From positions 8,506,768 through 8,570,767 of the forward strand of contig JAMKCF010000018.1 of NCBI GenBank assembly GCA_023634235.1: DNA of 64,000 nt, written 5' to 3'. A program made the translations under genes and the position numbers. The DNA is from Pisaster brevispinus (Eukaryota > Echinodermata > Asteroidea > Forcipulatida > Asteriidae). Each line of letters begins with the position of its first letter. Position 1 is the first letter of the stretch. Below the pieces are notes generated by a model that worked only from the letters and a program-made list of their open reading frames with translations, was not told the origin of the DNA and did no database searches. Of the stretch, positions 39,760 through 50,335 are shown one piece after another.

Positions 39760-40488
39760 ACTATTTACAATTTTTATAATTTCTGGTTATGAAACCAAGG
39801 ATGCCTGATAAGTGAATCTTACCACTGTAGCTCGCAAGCCTGAGGAAGCCTGTAAAAAAGGGTGCTTGCTATTTGAACCAGAAACACCATGGTTATCCCT
39901 GCCTCCACAATAAGTGTTCTGGGTTCTTTTATGTTTTCTTTTATGTGTACCAATCCTAGTACACGGGACCAACGGCTAAATGTCCCATCCAAAGGACAAT
40001 CATTTATGGTACAGTATCTTGCTCAAGGACACAAGTGTCAAGACTAAATTTGTTAAACCACTCAAGCCTACCTTCCAACGTACAGTACTTGCGAGATAAA
40101 AAAGCTACAGGTCTGATGTCAAAGAGATCTACCTCCCATACACACACATCTCATATAAATCACACCTCGATCTCTCATCATGCAATACTACACTCTGTTT
40201 CTGACAATAGGTTATTTCAACCAGCCACCCATGATTGTAATCCTAGTGTTTACACACACCCTCGCCAAACTCAATGTATATGATAGTTCCCAAATTAGTC
40301 ACCATCTTGACGTGCAACTTTGAGTGTTGCTTTGAGCTGCATCAAGCCTTTAAACATTTCTACGTTCTTCACAGCCAGTACTGTAGTTCACTCACCAATT
40401 GCACAGAAAATGATAAAAAACCCTCGTGCAGCACGTGGTAGTTACGCAAAATGCATTGTTGTGCTTTACAAAACTGATTGATATGCCC
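39760..40488. other. Repeat-derived spacer before piggyBac
   Basis: Contains the CTTGCTCAAGGACAC and GTACACGGGACCAACGGCT motifs of a dispersed repeat type common in animal genomes (from memory). The open frame at 40,035-40,283 has no domain. Original target DNA of the piggyBac lies at the right end. Confidence 0.35.
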
Positions 40489-40492
40489 TTAA

Positions 40493-42954
40493 CCCTTTCA
40501 GTACCAACAGATACTTGCAACTAATGCATTGGTGACCAGAGAAATTTCATCGACATGACTGCTTGGTTACCAAGAGTATTCCGTAAAGTTTTAGGTTACA
40601 GCGCCCTCACAAGGCAGATTGGGGTTAGCCTAGGTCCTAGTCACAGAATGCAACTTGTACAAGCAACCAATGTTGACAATGAAGTATATGATGAAATGAC
40701 TGTTTCCTTTGGTATATTGCCTTTGACTAATTAATTGCCTGAAACATATATTCGAAGTTTGGTATTATGACCAATAAATACCAAATTGAGTAGTTTCAAT
40801 GTGAAAACTGAACATTTCTAAACTTGCTGTTCATACCAATCTGCATGAAAATTATTTCCCTCGGAAATTTTTTTTCTGAAACCTAAAATAAACAGAAGGT
40901 TTAAATAATTTCCTTTCGAAGCACCATCCCCCGCCTCAATTGACACCTATCAAAGTATTGAAACAAATTAATCGCTTGGTGTGGAAATTCTCAAAGCATG
41001 GTATAACACACATTGGCTTGACACATTGTTTACATATCATGCGAGTTTGTTTTCTATTAGAGGTCGAACTGCATACAACACAGTCGCTTTTCTTCCCGCC
41101 AACATTCGGACCAGGAAAGTGCTTACTTGAAAGAGCGTTTGAACCACTTGACAGTTGACTGGCATGCTGAACTGGGTTGTACTCCAAGGTGGAAATAAGT
41201 CCCTCTATCACCTTGACCCGGAAATCCAAAGTGGACAAGCTCTCGTTTGTATGAATGCTGTTGTATACGACATTAGCATTAAGCAAACAGATGTCTAGGA
41301 TTGTGATAAATACTCGTTTCCACCATTTTAGTGTTCTGTGGCTGTGAGTATAGTACGTGCACAATTGTCCTGCCAGATCCGTGCCTCCCATGTATTTATT
41401 GTAATCATCGACTATGCACGGTTTTTGGATATCACGATGTCCTGTTGAAGTTTTCCGGCTGTGAATCTGTTTACTAGTGACACTGCAATCGCCATAGTTT
41501 GACAGGAGAGTGACACGTTCTGTGTCCTGCCACATAACGCATAGTTGGCCTGCTTTCTGATAAAATTGGGGATCTGCTCCGCTTTTCATGGGGAACTTCT
41601 TGGGGTTTGCAACATCGGGTATCCCTAGGGTGGTATAGCGCACAGTTCCACAAGCTCCGAATCCTAGCTCAGACAACTTGGAGAACAGAGCCGGGCTAGT
41701 AAACCAATTGTCCATGTAGATGCAATGTCCTTTATGTTCGAGTCCCTGCAAAAGGTTCAAGACTACCTTGCCTGGTGCCCCAAGATCGGATGGATGGTGT
41801 GTCTCAGGATAACTTACAGAGGACTGTCCTTGTGGGGACCTGGGCTGCGATCCTGTGAACAAGTCCCAGGCACATGTGTACCCTGTGTCTGATTCGTTCA
41901 ATGAAAAACATTTCAATCCCCATTTGGCGGCCTTTCGTGGCATGTACTAATTGAAGCTGAGTCGTCCTTTGAACTTTATTATGGTCTCGTCCGGCGAAAG
42001 GCTTCGTCCAGGCTGGTACACCTGGAGGAATGATGGTAGTACAATGTTTAACAGTGGGCGTACTTTTGAAAGTTTGTCACGGGGAGAGTCGTCCTCCACA
42101 TCTCTGTTGTTGGCGAGGTGGAAAAATCGAAGGATTGCAGTAAATCGGTTACGAGCCATGGTTGCTGAGTACAGGGGACTTCGTAGAATTTCAGACCTGG
42201 ACCAATGCATGGAGTAACGAGGCCTTTTGTTGATTCCCATGCAAAGAAGTAGGGCCACGAATGCCATCATTTCAGGTACATTAGTTGGTCTCAAGCACGC
42301 TGATTTTCTGCACCTGCACCCAAAGTTTGGTCAGCATAACGATTGGTCTCATCTACCATCATCTGCCACACTGCTTCACAAAAGTACAGTTTGAAGATTT
42401 GTATGGGGGAGAATGCACTGAAGTCTTCTGTAGCCCCGGTGTTTGCTGTAAATTGCACAGGCGGTCGCCGGGTGTAAGACTTGGCTTCACGCCATCCACA
42501 CCGGAAATTTCCCTTCTTGGTCTTGGATGAACAGGATGCTGTCGATGTCGAGGCGATGGGCTCATCACTGTCTTCTTCCGACACATCATGTGGTGAATCA
42601 TCGTCAGAGGACATGTCGGAACCGCTATCGGCAAAGATTTCGTCCAAAATTTTAGCATTTTCATCGGCCATGTCAGAATGTAGGACTGAAGAATGTGTGG
42701 ATGGGGGGATGCCAAGGAGGGGACGCCAAGGAGGGGACGCGGACAGGTTTTAAAGTTGCTGGGGTGATGCACGCACGCGGGGCCTGCATGCGATTGAGGG
42801 CGCAATTTACATTTTGAGAAATTACTGTTCGTGCGTGTGCCAGTGAGGCTCCATGGTAAACAAGAGAGGAAATAGTTAGGTGCCATAGGGACTCATTGGT
42901 CACGAAACGTGGAATGCTTTTTTGAGCACATCTGGCTCAGCGGTACTGAAAGGG
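40493..42954 (-). mobile_element. piggyBac element, 2,462 bp, nearly intact
   Basis: Target duplications TTAA lie at 40,489-40,492 and 42,955-42,958. The terminal inverted repeats CCCTTTCAGTACC (40,493-40,505 and complement 42,942-42,954) are identical over 13 bp. One transposase gene fills the centre on the minus strand. TTAA targeting and CCC...GGG ends are diagnostic of the superfamily. Undamaged ends and only two lesions in the gene indicate a young insertion. It sits between the remains of copies C and D, so it postdates the formation of that array. Confidence 0.95.
40936..42671 (-). pseudogene. piggyBac transposase (DDD family) with one frameshift and one TAG
   Basis: Starting at the ATG at 42,671, the first 126 codons give an acidic N-terminus (SDSGSDMSSDDDSPHD) and the start of the transposase domain. 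A 1-nt change at about 42,292 shifts the frame to PTNVPEMMAFVALLLCMGIN...SLSPDETIIKFKGRLSFN. TAG at 41,944-41,946 precedes YMPRKAAKWGLK. The last 335 codons contain HCIYMDNWFTS and DDYNKYMGGTDLAGQ, and a Cys-rich C-terminus (CVVC...CKQC...C...C). The three catalytic Asp (SPDET, YMDNW, YMGGTD) are all present. Total length is about 578 residues, normal for piggyBac (near 590). The element could still be moved in trans if a relative supplied transposase. Confidence 0.93.
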
Positions 42955-42959
42955 TTAAG

Positions 42960-43200
42960 GACAGCTGATTCTACACTGTGTGACATCAATTGGGACCTAA
43001 TTATAGTATTGTAGGTCAGACTAGTTGAGTCATACACTTAATTTATTAATGTGGCTCAATACATTGTTTTTGTAGTTGAACGCACGCCTTGTTCCGAAAT
43101 CCCTATATTTTCTGACACCCCACCTAGTACATTCTGATCTTGATTCTGATCTGATCAATAAATGTATTCAATGTTCAATCATTGCACTTTTTTTGTAAAC
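42960..43200. other. Spacer right of piggyBac
   Basis: No gene is seen. AATAAATGTATTCAATG near 43,158 is the conserved 3' flank of the copy C tail and is matched in copy B near 48,284. Confidence 0.4.
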
Positions 43201-43283
43201 ACCAGTAGATGATGGATATGGTGGATTTCAAACCAATTCTGAGCAGCCTTTGCCTGTGCGCTGCAGCTTTTCACAGTTTGTTA

Positions 43284-43545
43284 TTATTCCTCTTTCTCCT
43301 GATTTTCCTTTCGCTTGGTCACCATCCTTGCCTGCCAGTTCTCAAAGGACTCTTTGGCACTGTTAGCACAGTACCAGCAACCGTAGTAATGTGTGTGGCT
43401 CGCTGCATCCTGTACGTTGATGGAAATTGCTCTGTTGTACTGGAGAGTTGCACAGGAGGTAACATTCTTCCCTGTAATAGTGTCTTTCTTTTCATTGTCC
43501 TGGTCAAGTTTTTGTACTTGTGGAAAAGTGAAAACAGTAAATAAA
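43284..43545 (-). pseudogene. Zinc-ribbon exon, type 2 tail (copy C region)
   Basis: It reads NVQDAASHTHYYGCWYCANS AKESFENWQARMVTKRKENQ EKEE then TAA. The first Cys pair of the ribbon is degenerate. The 3' flank (TTTGAAATCCACCATATCCA) is shared with copy B, which defines a common 3' end for this type of copy. Type 2 tails (ANSAKESF..WQARM) differ from the A/D type (TDKETQEE.WARM). Confidence 0.65.
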
Positions 43546-43959
43546 TCTGGGTTAAATGAGATGTTATGTATTTTTATATTGAGCAACTATTTAGGTTGGT
43601 CTTATGGATGTGTTTCATGTAAAGAAGTTTATAATGTTGTTAATCCGAACCCTCCTTACACAAAACAAGATTTCATGCGTGTTTCTTTACTTTTACCATG
43701 GAATCTTTGAAATGATGTTATACTGTCTTAGTTTATATTTAATCAGTTAGCTTTGAGTATTTTAGGTTTTATCTGCTTGTATTCAGAGTCGATCAGCTTC
43801 CATTGTGTATGGTACCTTTGCTGATTCATTTTGCTTGAAGCTCTGTTTACCTCCTTTCAATACTACAATGTTTATTGCTCAAGCTCAAACCTCATGCACA
43901 TTGCTTGCACCAAGCAGCTTCTTGAGGGTGATAACGTAGGGGAGCCTGAAGTCTGGCTC

Positions 43960-44280
43960 GCCCCAGCTGAATTTCTCTTTCCTCGAGATACTCAGCTGCC
44001 AGATTGTAGTACCCGTTTATATCTACCTGAGAGCAGGTTAGCCTGAGCGCTCCCAACGTCTGCAGCTTCCACAGTAGCAGGTGGTGTGTATAAAAGGGTG
44101 CTGCCCTGAGTAACTGACTTTGGATAGGCCATAGTTTGGGAGGTTGGTACCACAGGTGATTGACTTCATCATAGTTAATTTCAGCTCTCCCTTTTTTGGA
44201 TTGTCTGAAAAGTGCCTGTGATACCCACTGGTGGTCTACCTTTGGCAGGATTGGCTGCCACCTTTCAGCGAGGAGATATT
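43960..44280 (-). pseudogene. DUF6729 N-terminal fragment (G)
   Basis: The acceptor AAATTCAG is followed by NISPLKGGSQSC in one frame and, aligned to copy A, VDHQWVSQALFRQSKKGRAE, INYDEVNHLWYQPPKLW, AAPFYTHHLLLWKLQTLGAL RLTCS. An internal deletion joins it to DINGYYNLAAEYLEERE. It lies downstream of the copy C linker piece, out of canonical order, so it belongs to another truncated copy. Confidence 0.6.
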
Positions 44281-44299
44281 CTGAATTTAAGAATGATAT

Positions 44300-44810
44300 A
44301 CAAAGACAAAGGAATGTTTACTTGTTTGCACAAGTGATAATCTGGGCATAGGGATTATTTGCATGTTGTCTAAATCCAGTGAAGTTTCCTCTGACAGCCA
44401 AACACAACCTATTGTTTTCAGTAACTGCCAGTTTGATTCAAATTACCACTCCTGCCAGCGAATGTTATTTTTCTGTTTGTCCAACCATCTCCGGTGTCTG
44501 ACTAGAGAAAGTGCCCTGGCCTGCACCCAACGCCTGGATTAAAATATACTGCAAAATAATTTATTCATTAATAACTCCATTTCATTAATAACTCCACACT
44601 GGAAACATAAGTCATGTGAGTAAAGAAAAGCAATTGAATGCAACAATGTAAACTAAACCAAATTGTACAACTCAATTTAATGGAATGTTTTCAATATACT
44701 GAATGTGAAGAGAAAGCACCACAGTTATAGTAACTTATTTCAACAGCAACATTCTCAAAGGCTGTGTACCTATTTTTACATTTTCATGAATGGTTTCAGT
44801 TTTTTGAACA
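44300..44810. other. Interval without recognised exons
   Basis: Sequence between fragment G and the copy C linker piece. The bases near 44,580-44,720 (AATAACTTCACACTGGAAAC... GAAGAGAAAGCACCACAGTT) match 34,239-34,365 near copy D. This confirms that introns and flanks were duplicated along with exons. Confidence 0.5.
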
Positions 44811-44819
44811 TAGTACATA

Positions 44820-45440
44820 CAGAAATGGGGTTCACAGCAGACTGCAGATAGCTACAGTTCACCTTAAGATCTGGGAACTCAATGATTGTTGGGAAAGGCT
44901 TGAAAGTGGATGTCCTTGGCTGCAGTTCCTGCAAAGAGTAACAAATACAACCAAAAACAAAACTGTTGTCAGAAGTTTTACAAATATGCAGATGCAAGTA
45001 GACAAATGGAAACAATGGACAACAACCAGGGTTGAATCTATTGAGGTGGAGATGGAAGGACTCCAGAGATGTTGACGCACGAGCACATCTGGAGATTGGT
45101 AGTGTGACCTTACCAACTAATGACTCTCCAGTTTTTGTGTACTGCGGGTAGAATCCAACAGGGTATTTTGAGGGTATAGTGCTGTGTTCACAATCTTAAT
45201 TAGTAAGAAGTGCCCTGATGAGGTGGGTCCTTGCCTCAAAGCTATGAATAGTACGCCGGCAGTGTCAGGCTACATCCTTCTGAGGTTGTTGGACACAACT
45301 TCCTCTGATGGATTTTTGAGGCCCTCGGTGATCAGCTGTTTGCGTTTGGTTCTCTTGAGGTTGAGTTCAAAATCCTCAGCACACCATGAGAAGATGCACA
45401 TTGATTGCTGCTGAATAAAGGAGTTCAGCTGATGTGAATC
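44820..45440 (-). pseudogene. Copy C, second core module and truncated linker exon
   Basis: Remains of the core (HYRFTSAELLY, ITEGLKNPSEEVVSNN in shifted frame, PISRCARASTSLESFHLHLN) end at AACCCTG/GTTGTT (45,027). Then a linker piece, 44,820-44,928, carries TAKDIHFQAF. The same arrangement occurs in copy D (34,480-35,389). No VDRDCC or DIWHF motif remains here. Confidence 0.65.
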
Positions 45441-45500
45441 TATAGTGTAATCTTAAACAATTTACAGAAAAACAAAAAAAGGAATTGGAAAATAACTCAC

Positions 45501-46266
45501 CAGGGATGAATCTGTTGAGGTGTAGATGGAAGGACTCCAGAGACGTTGAGCCACGCGCACATCTGAAAATCAATAGTGTAACCCCACTAACTAACGACTC
45601 TGTACACCTTCCGGGGCCTGGATGCAGGCAATGTGCCTCTGCTGGCACTCCCAGATTTCCAAGATGCGAGTAGCATCCAACAGGGGTACTCCGAGGGTAT
45701 CTTGCCCCTGTTCACTGTCTAAATTTGTAAGGAGTGCCTTGATGAGGCGGGTTGTCTCCTCAACACCATGGGTAGTGTGTCGGCAGTGTCGTGCAAGGGC
45801 CTTTTTCCTGATGTTGTTGGACACAACTTCCTTAGATGGATTTCTGAGGCCCCTCGGTGATCAGCTGTATCCTTTTTGTTTCTTCAGAAGGTCAACATCC
45901 TCAGCACTCCATGAAAAGATGCGCATCGATAGCTGCTGGAGAAAGGAGTACAGCTGGTGTGAGTTTGTCGTGCAGCCAGATGCAGAACATGTTATGAAGT
46001 GCCAGATGTCAAGATGAACCTGCACGTTTGGCCAGCCAGGGAAAAGAAGTGACTTGGTACTGCAGCAGTCTCTATCAACGTAAAGTAGTTGAGGTGGGGA
46101 CACACCGGCAGACTGGTAGCATGTCACAAGGCCTTGGGCCATCCTGTCAAGGCCATGACCTTCTGCTGCAGTCAAGACACTCATCAGCACCTGTCCATTC
46201 TCATTCTTGTTGTTGGTGGCCCATGCTGCAGTACCAAAGGTGTGTCCAGCAAGTTTTTTTGGCTAC
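45501..46266 (-). pseudogene. Copy C, first core module
   Basis: The acceptor TTTCACAG/GTAGCC is followed by WATNNKNENGQVLMSVLTAA, EGHGLDRMAQGLVTCYQ, LLYVDRDCCSTKSLLFPGWP, VHLDIWHFITCSASGC, RIFSWSAEDVDLLKK, ARHCRHTTHGVEETTRLIKA and ARGSTSLESFHLHLNRFIPG/GTGAG. It keeps an uninterrupted frame (HCRHTTHGVEE) across the point where A and B both lost one base, so it shows the ancestral reading. The FMRRF part of the DIWHFMRRF motif is altered to ITCS. Confidence 0.7.
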
Positions 46267-46371
46267 CTGTGAAACAATGGTATAAATTGTAAAGGAAATG
46301 TTTTTATTTCATTACTGAGGCGAGATGGTCAAGAATGTTTTTGTAATTTCTTTTTAAAAGGTCAGTCTCAC

Positions 46372-47038
46372 CTTCTTTGTAGAATCAAACTTCAACACGT
46401 TCGAAATGTAGATGTGATGGCTGCCTTGATCTCATCAATGCGCTGCAGAACATCAATGCAGTAGACCTGCAGCAGCCACTTGTACGTCGGTACGGGGTCA
46501 TTGGGGTGGGTCATCTAATGAAGGGCGTGAGATGAGGCTGTGGTCCCCTGCTCAAGAAAACTCTTGACATTGAGAGAGGTAGTGAGCAGTCTTCTGCAGC
46601 AAGGCCTCACTGTGCTGTTCTCGAAGCTTTCACTGGAGCTGGGAGGGACTGTTCCCAAGCCCTCTGCACCTCAGAAGGCAAACTACCCAAATATCACAGG
46701 CCTGAATGTATGTAAGTACTGCAGGAAACTGCAGACGATGCCCAACATCCAACTGGTCCAGGATGGGCAAACTCTAACTGATGACCTTCTTTTTGCACTG
46801 GGAGCACTCCAGGTATTCAGCTGCCAAGTTGTACAATCCATCAATATCAACATCCTGACGCACATGCGGGTACATACGGGGTGAGTGGAGTTCCTGGCCA
46901 CTGCAAGTTTTCGTGGGGCAAGTCAACTTCAGTGCCCATAACCTTCTGTGGTAGTGAAGACACTAATAAATTAGTACCTGTCCATGCATGTTCCTCATGT
47001 TTGTGGCCATGTGAGTGTCCAGCAAACTTATTGGCAAT
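46372..47038 (-). pseudogene. Copy C chimeric exon (core start fused to DUF6729)
   Basis: It starts QIANKFAGHSH, passes TTTEGYG, and continues as WALKLTCPTKTC, GMYPHVRQDVDIDGLYNLAA-like residues, ECSQCKKKVI, LDQLDVGHRLQFPAVLTYIQ. It ends DSTKK/GTGAG. CAG (Q) at HRLQF is the codon that is TAG in both A and B. Its own lesions include TAG (Trp to stop) after KVIS and TGA codons at former CGA sites. Confidence 0.75.
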
Positions 47039-47252
47039 CTGTGATATAATAAAATAAATTGTAATGGAAAACATTTTAAACATTAAGAGGAGATTCAAAA
47101 TAGATTGAAAGGCAGGGAAAGACCACTGGCCAAAATAAATGTAAAACGCATGTTTTTTGTCAACCAACCATTGAAAAAAATTAAACGAACAAATAAAAAT
47201 TACAAAACGAATAAAACTATAACAAAACAAAGGCATGATGCGTCAAACTTAC

Positions 47253-47504
47253 CCCCAAAACAGCTCATTTAGCAGAGAGTTCTGAAGATGACGGTGGTCG
47301 TCTGAAGTGTTGGTCTGTTGCAGCTCCTCTATTACTTATCTGCACTTCTTCCAGCCCCTCCAGATATGAATCATGTACTCCTACAGAGCAAATTTATTCG
47401 CACTGAGGGCTAGGGAGATGAACTTTGCGTTTTACTCCTCTGGGCACTGACTATGTAGGCATAGTATCCATGGTCATTCTTCAAGGCCCACTTGAATGTC
47501 ATAC
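47253..47504 (-). pseudogene. Copy C N-terminal block
   Basis: It reads MTFKWALKNDHGYYAYIVSA QRSKTQSSSP, then TAG. It is matched by copy D 37,615-37,868. Donor GGGG/GTAAG is preserved. FKWA...N..GY.AY.VSA..S is the shared signature with copies A and B. Confidence 0.65.
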
Positions 47505-47714
47505 CTTAAGAAGATTTAAAAGCTAGTCCTTGACGTTTTCTCTAGACTTGTTGTGCCTATTAGAGAATATTGGGGGAAAATAGTGATGTGTAGCCAAATT
47601 AATTTACATGTAGACTGGCAGCAATCATTGACTTCTCACATTATTCACATTAATATGCAAGTACTTAAACTAGTACATGAATGGACTTAAGATTGAACAA
47701 ATGAAAAGACATAC

Positions 47715-48002
47715 CACTAAATAAGGGTTCGCTGATCTCCATCAGCTGGAGCTGGATGTGTGTAGTGAGGGATGTATTGGACAGCACCTTGTGTCGGATG
47801 TTTCTGTAGGCAGCGCAGATGAGTCCCCATCGCTGAATTGTTTAGTATGCATTGAAGATGAGACCCCATCGCTGAACTGTTGCCCTGCTCTCGGAACTGT
47901 CCTGGAAAGAGGGAGTACAGCTTTTCAATCAGACATTTCATATAACTGTTGCTGTCTGACCACGAGGCAGAACCAGCATTTTCACCCAAGAAACATGTCT
48001 GG
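47715..48002 (-). pseudogene. Second helical exon at head of copy C
   Basis: After TTTTCCAG it reads FLGENAGSASWSDSNSYMKC LIEKLYSLFPGQFREQG, then WGLICAAYRNIRHKVLSN and IQLQLMEI. It ends TTAGTG/GTATGTC. It lies upstream of the copy C N-terminal block, as duplicate b does in copy D. It is therefore the end of a preceding copy that was carried along in the duplication. Confidence 0.65.
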
Positions 48003-48405
48003 AAAACAGTTGTAATTTTATTTTTTTATATTAGTAAATTAATGAAGCGATAAAAACCACCATATCAAAATCAATGCAGTGTACATGAACAGCTGAAAAA
48101 TTCATTGGAAGCTGAAGGCATTAAGATCTTTGTACAAGAGAGGTAAATTATACTTCCAAAATCAATTCTAGAGTCAGCTGCTGGGGCCTTGGCTGATAGT
48201 ATGATAGTGTGATAGTATTCTGCGATATGTAAAGACGAACAATTCGTCACTGTATTCAGTTCGGGATCTTCTGATCTTCTATAAATGTATTCAATTTTCA
48301 ATCATTGCCCCTTTTTTTAACCACTAGTAGATGATGGATATGGTGGATTTCAAACCAGTTCTTAACAACCTTCGCCTGTGCCCAGCAGCTATTCACAGGC
48401 TGTCA

Positions 48406-49172
48406 TTATTCCTGTTTGTCACGCTTTTCTTTTCTCTCGGCCAATATCCTCGCCTGCCAGTTCTCAAAGGACTCTTTGGCACTGTTAGCACAGTGCAAGC
48501 AGCTGTAGTACTGTGTAATGCTCGCTGCATCCTGGGGCTGTTTTCACTGGCTGCATGTTGCTGCTTGTTGTTGCCTTTTTGCGACCAGTGTACTTTTCTC
48601 TCTTCCGTTCAACCCTGGCCTCCTCCTGTAGAGCTCACGATGCGGATAATGCTTCAGGCTGCTTGGTACTTGCTTCATCTCCTCAGACCTTAGATGGGCC
48701 GACTGAACAAGGGTATGGAGACTTTGTGATTGGCTGGCGACAGGGAAAATGACAGTGACCATGGATGGTGCAGGCCGAGTCGAAGGTGCTCTGTCCAGTT
48801 TTACCAGTCTGGGGCTGGGAACTGGCTGGGATCGTGGTGTACTCTCAGTTCCCTTTCAAGCAGTGTTTTTGGGATCCTTGTATGGCTTCGGTTGTTCAAC
48901 ACTAGGCACAGTCAGAGTGAGGGGTCTCTCAACAGCAGCAGGGAGCGGCTCTGGAGATGTCATTAGGGTCTTCGGATGTTGATGCCCATCTCGAGAGCAC
49001 CTTTTGCCGGATGCTTCAATAGGCCAATGAAATGAGTCCCCATCACTGTGTAGATCTACCCCACGCACGAACCTTTTTCGGAAAGAGGGAACACAGCTTG
49101 TTAATGAGGCACACCATGTACCTATAACTGTCTGGCTAGGTAGCTGGTCCAGAATTTTCTCCCAAGAAATAT
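48406..49172 (-). pseudogene. Copy B last exons, fused second helical and zinc-ribbon exon
   Basis: After TCTTTGCAG it starts ATATTTCTTGGG (as in A exon 10), reads SCVPSFRKRF, then by deletion joins GHQHPKTLMTSPEPLPAAVE RPLTLTVPS and runs open to MVTVIFPVASQSQS and RRRPGLNGREKS. After a frame change it reads QDAASITQYYSCLHCANSAK ESFENWQARILAERKEKRDK QE then TAA. The helical exon's second half and the intron are gone. The end defines the 3' limit of copy B. Confidence 0.65.
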
Positions 49173-49345
49173 CTGCAAAGAACGATCAACAGAATTTAAT
49201 TAAGAAATGAAAATCAGAGAAAATTTTATGTGGTACTTGTCAAAGCAACAGCTATGTACAGGTATAAAACCTTATCTGGAGGTGATCTTTTCAGCATAGG
49301 TTTAAGTTCTTCCTTGGGGAAACAAGAAATTATAGGTTTGCATAC

Positions 49346-49596
49346 CTTCTGGTACTGTCAAGGCCAGGCATTACAGTGGTGCCCCTGGATGGCTTAAACT
49401 GCCCCTTGGTGAGCTTTGGCTGGTGGTGAAGTTTGCGGCTGACAGTTCGAACGTTACTATGGAGGGAGTTCCACAGTTGGATGAACTTGTCAGCCTGGCT
49501 CTGTCTGATGACGCCACTTTCGTGTCGGAACCGGAGGAGGTAGTCAGCCAGAGCCTCCACTTGGTCAAGTCCCGGAATGTTGTCGGGCCCAACAGG
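49346..49596 (-). pseudogene. Copy B helical exon
   Basis: It reads VGPDNIPGLDQVEALADYLL RFRHESGVIRQSQADKFIQL WNSLHS...KLTKGQFKPSRGTTVM then GLDSTRR at donor GTATGC. It is open throughout and is the best guide to the reading frame of this exon. The acceptor GGAATGCAG was created or retained at the deletion that removed the two preceding exons. Confidence 0.7.
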
Positions 49597-49667
49597 CTGC
49601 ATTCCAACCAGGCACCAACATTTCAGTTGATAACTACAAACAAACAACAAATAGCCTGAACACGCAC

Positions 49668-49877
49668 CTATGTATTTCTGGGGGGTTGTCTGTGTGGGGT
49701 TAATCCTCTTGCCGAGCACACATTGTCCGAGCTGGTCTACCGTGTACTTTAGATAACCACTGTACACCCGATGATTGGGGCCTTTGGTGAGTGTGGCATC
49801 TGCAGCACGGTCAGCATTCCAGCGCACCAGCCCGTCCATCAGGTAGGCCTGGAAGTGTATGGCATTGGCTGTGGTTT
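49668..49877 (-). pseudogene. Copy B linker exon
   Basis: After TTTGCAG it reads ETTANAIHFQAYLMDGLVRW NADRAADATLTKGPNHRVYS GYLKYTVDQLGQCVLGKRIN PTQTTPQKYI at donor GTGCGTG. It is open and matches copy A exon 6 at nearly every residue. Confidence 0.7.
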
Positions 49878-50070
49878 CTGCAAAGAAAAATTTAAGTACA
49901 TGTAGTACAACAACAACAAAGTACATCTACACAATTGAAACGAAGAAAATGCTAAACTAGAGTTAGGCACACAACACCACGTGTTAGGTACATGCTCTAA
50001 ATCCAAACTTCGCAAACAACCATTAGTTTATTGTTAAAAACTCCCACTACTGAATAAATAAATTAAATAA

Positions 50071-50275
50071 ACCTTCTCACGCTTTTCCTTTCTCTTGGCC
50101 ACCATCCTTGCCTGCCAGTCCTCAAAGGACTCTTTAGCACTGTTAGCACAGAACCAGCCACCGTAGTACTGTGTGTGGCTGGCTGCATCCCGGGGGCTGT
50201 TAACATTGGCTACATGTTGCTGCATGTTGTTGACTTTTTGCGATCAGTGTACTTTCCTCTCTTCCGTTCAACACT
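50071..50275 (-). pseudogene. Misplaced zinc-ribbon exon inside copy B
   Basis: KRGKYTDRKKSTTCSN-type sequence is followed by SPRDAASHTQYYGGWFCANS AKESFEDWQARMVAKRKEKR EK at GTTTATT. It sits in the intron between core and linker exons, where copy A has only 68 nt. Copy E has the same piece at the same position (56,860-57,095) with the same flanking AATAAATAAATTAAATAAAC, so the insertion predates the separation of B and E. Confidence 0.7.
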
Positions 50276-50335
50276 GAAGAATTGAAATCGATGAATAAAT
50301 AAATAAATAAAAGCAATCTTTGCCACAACGCTTAC

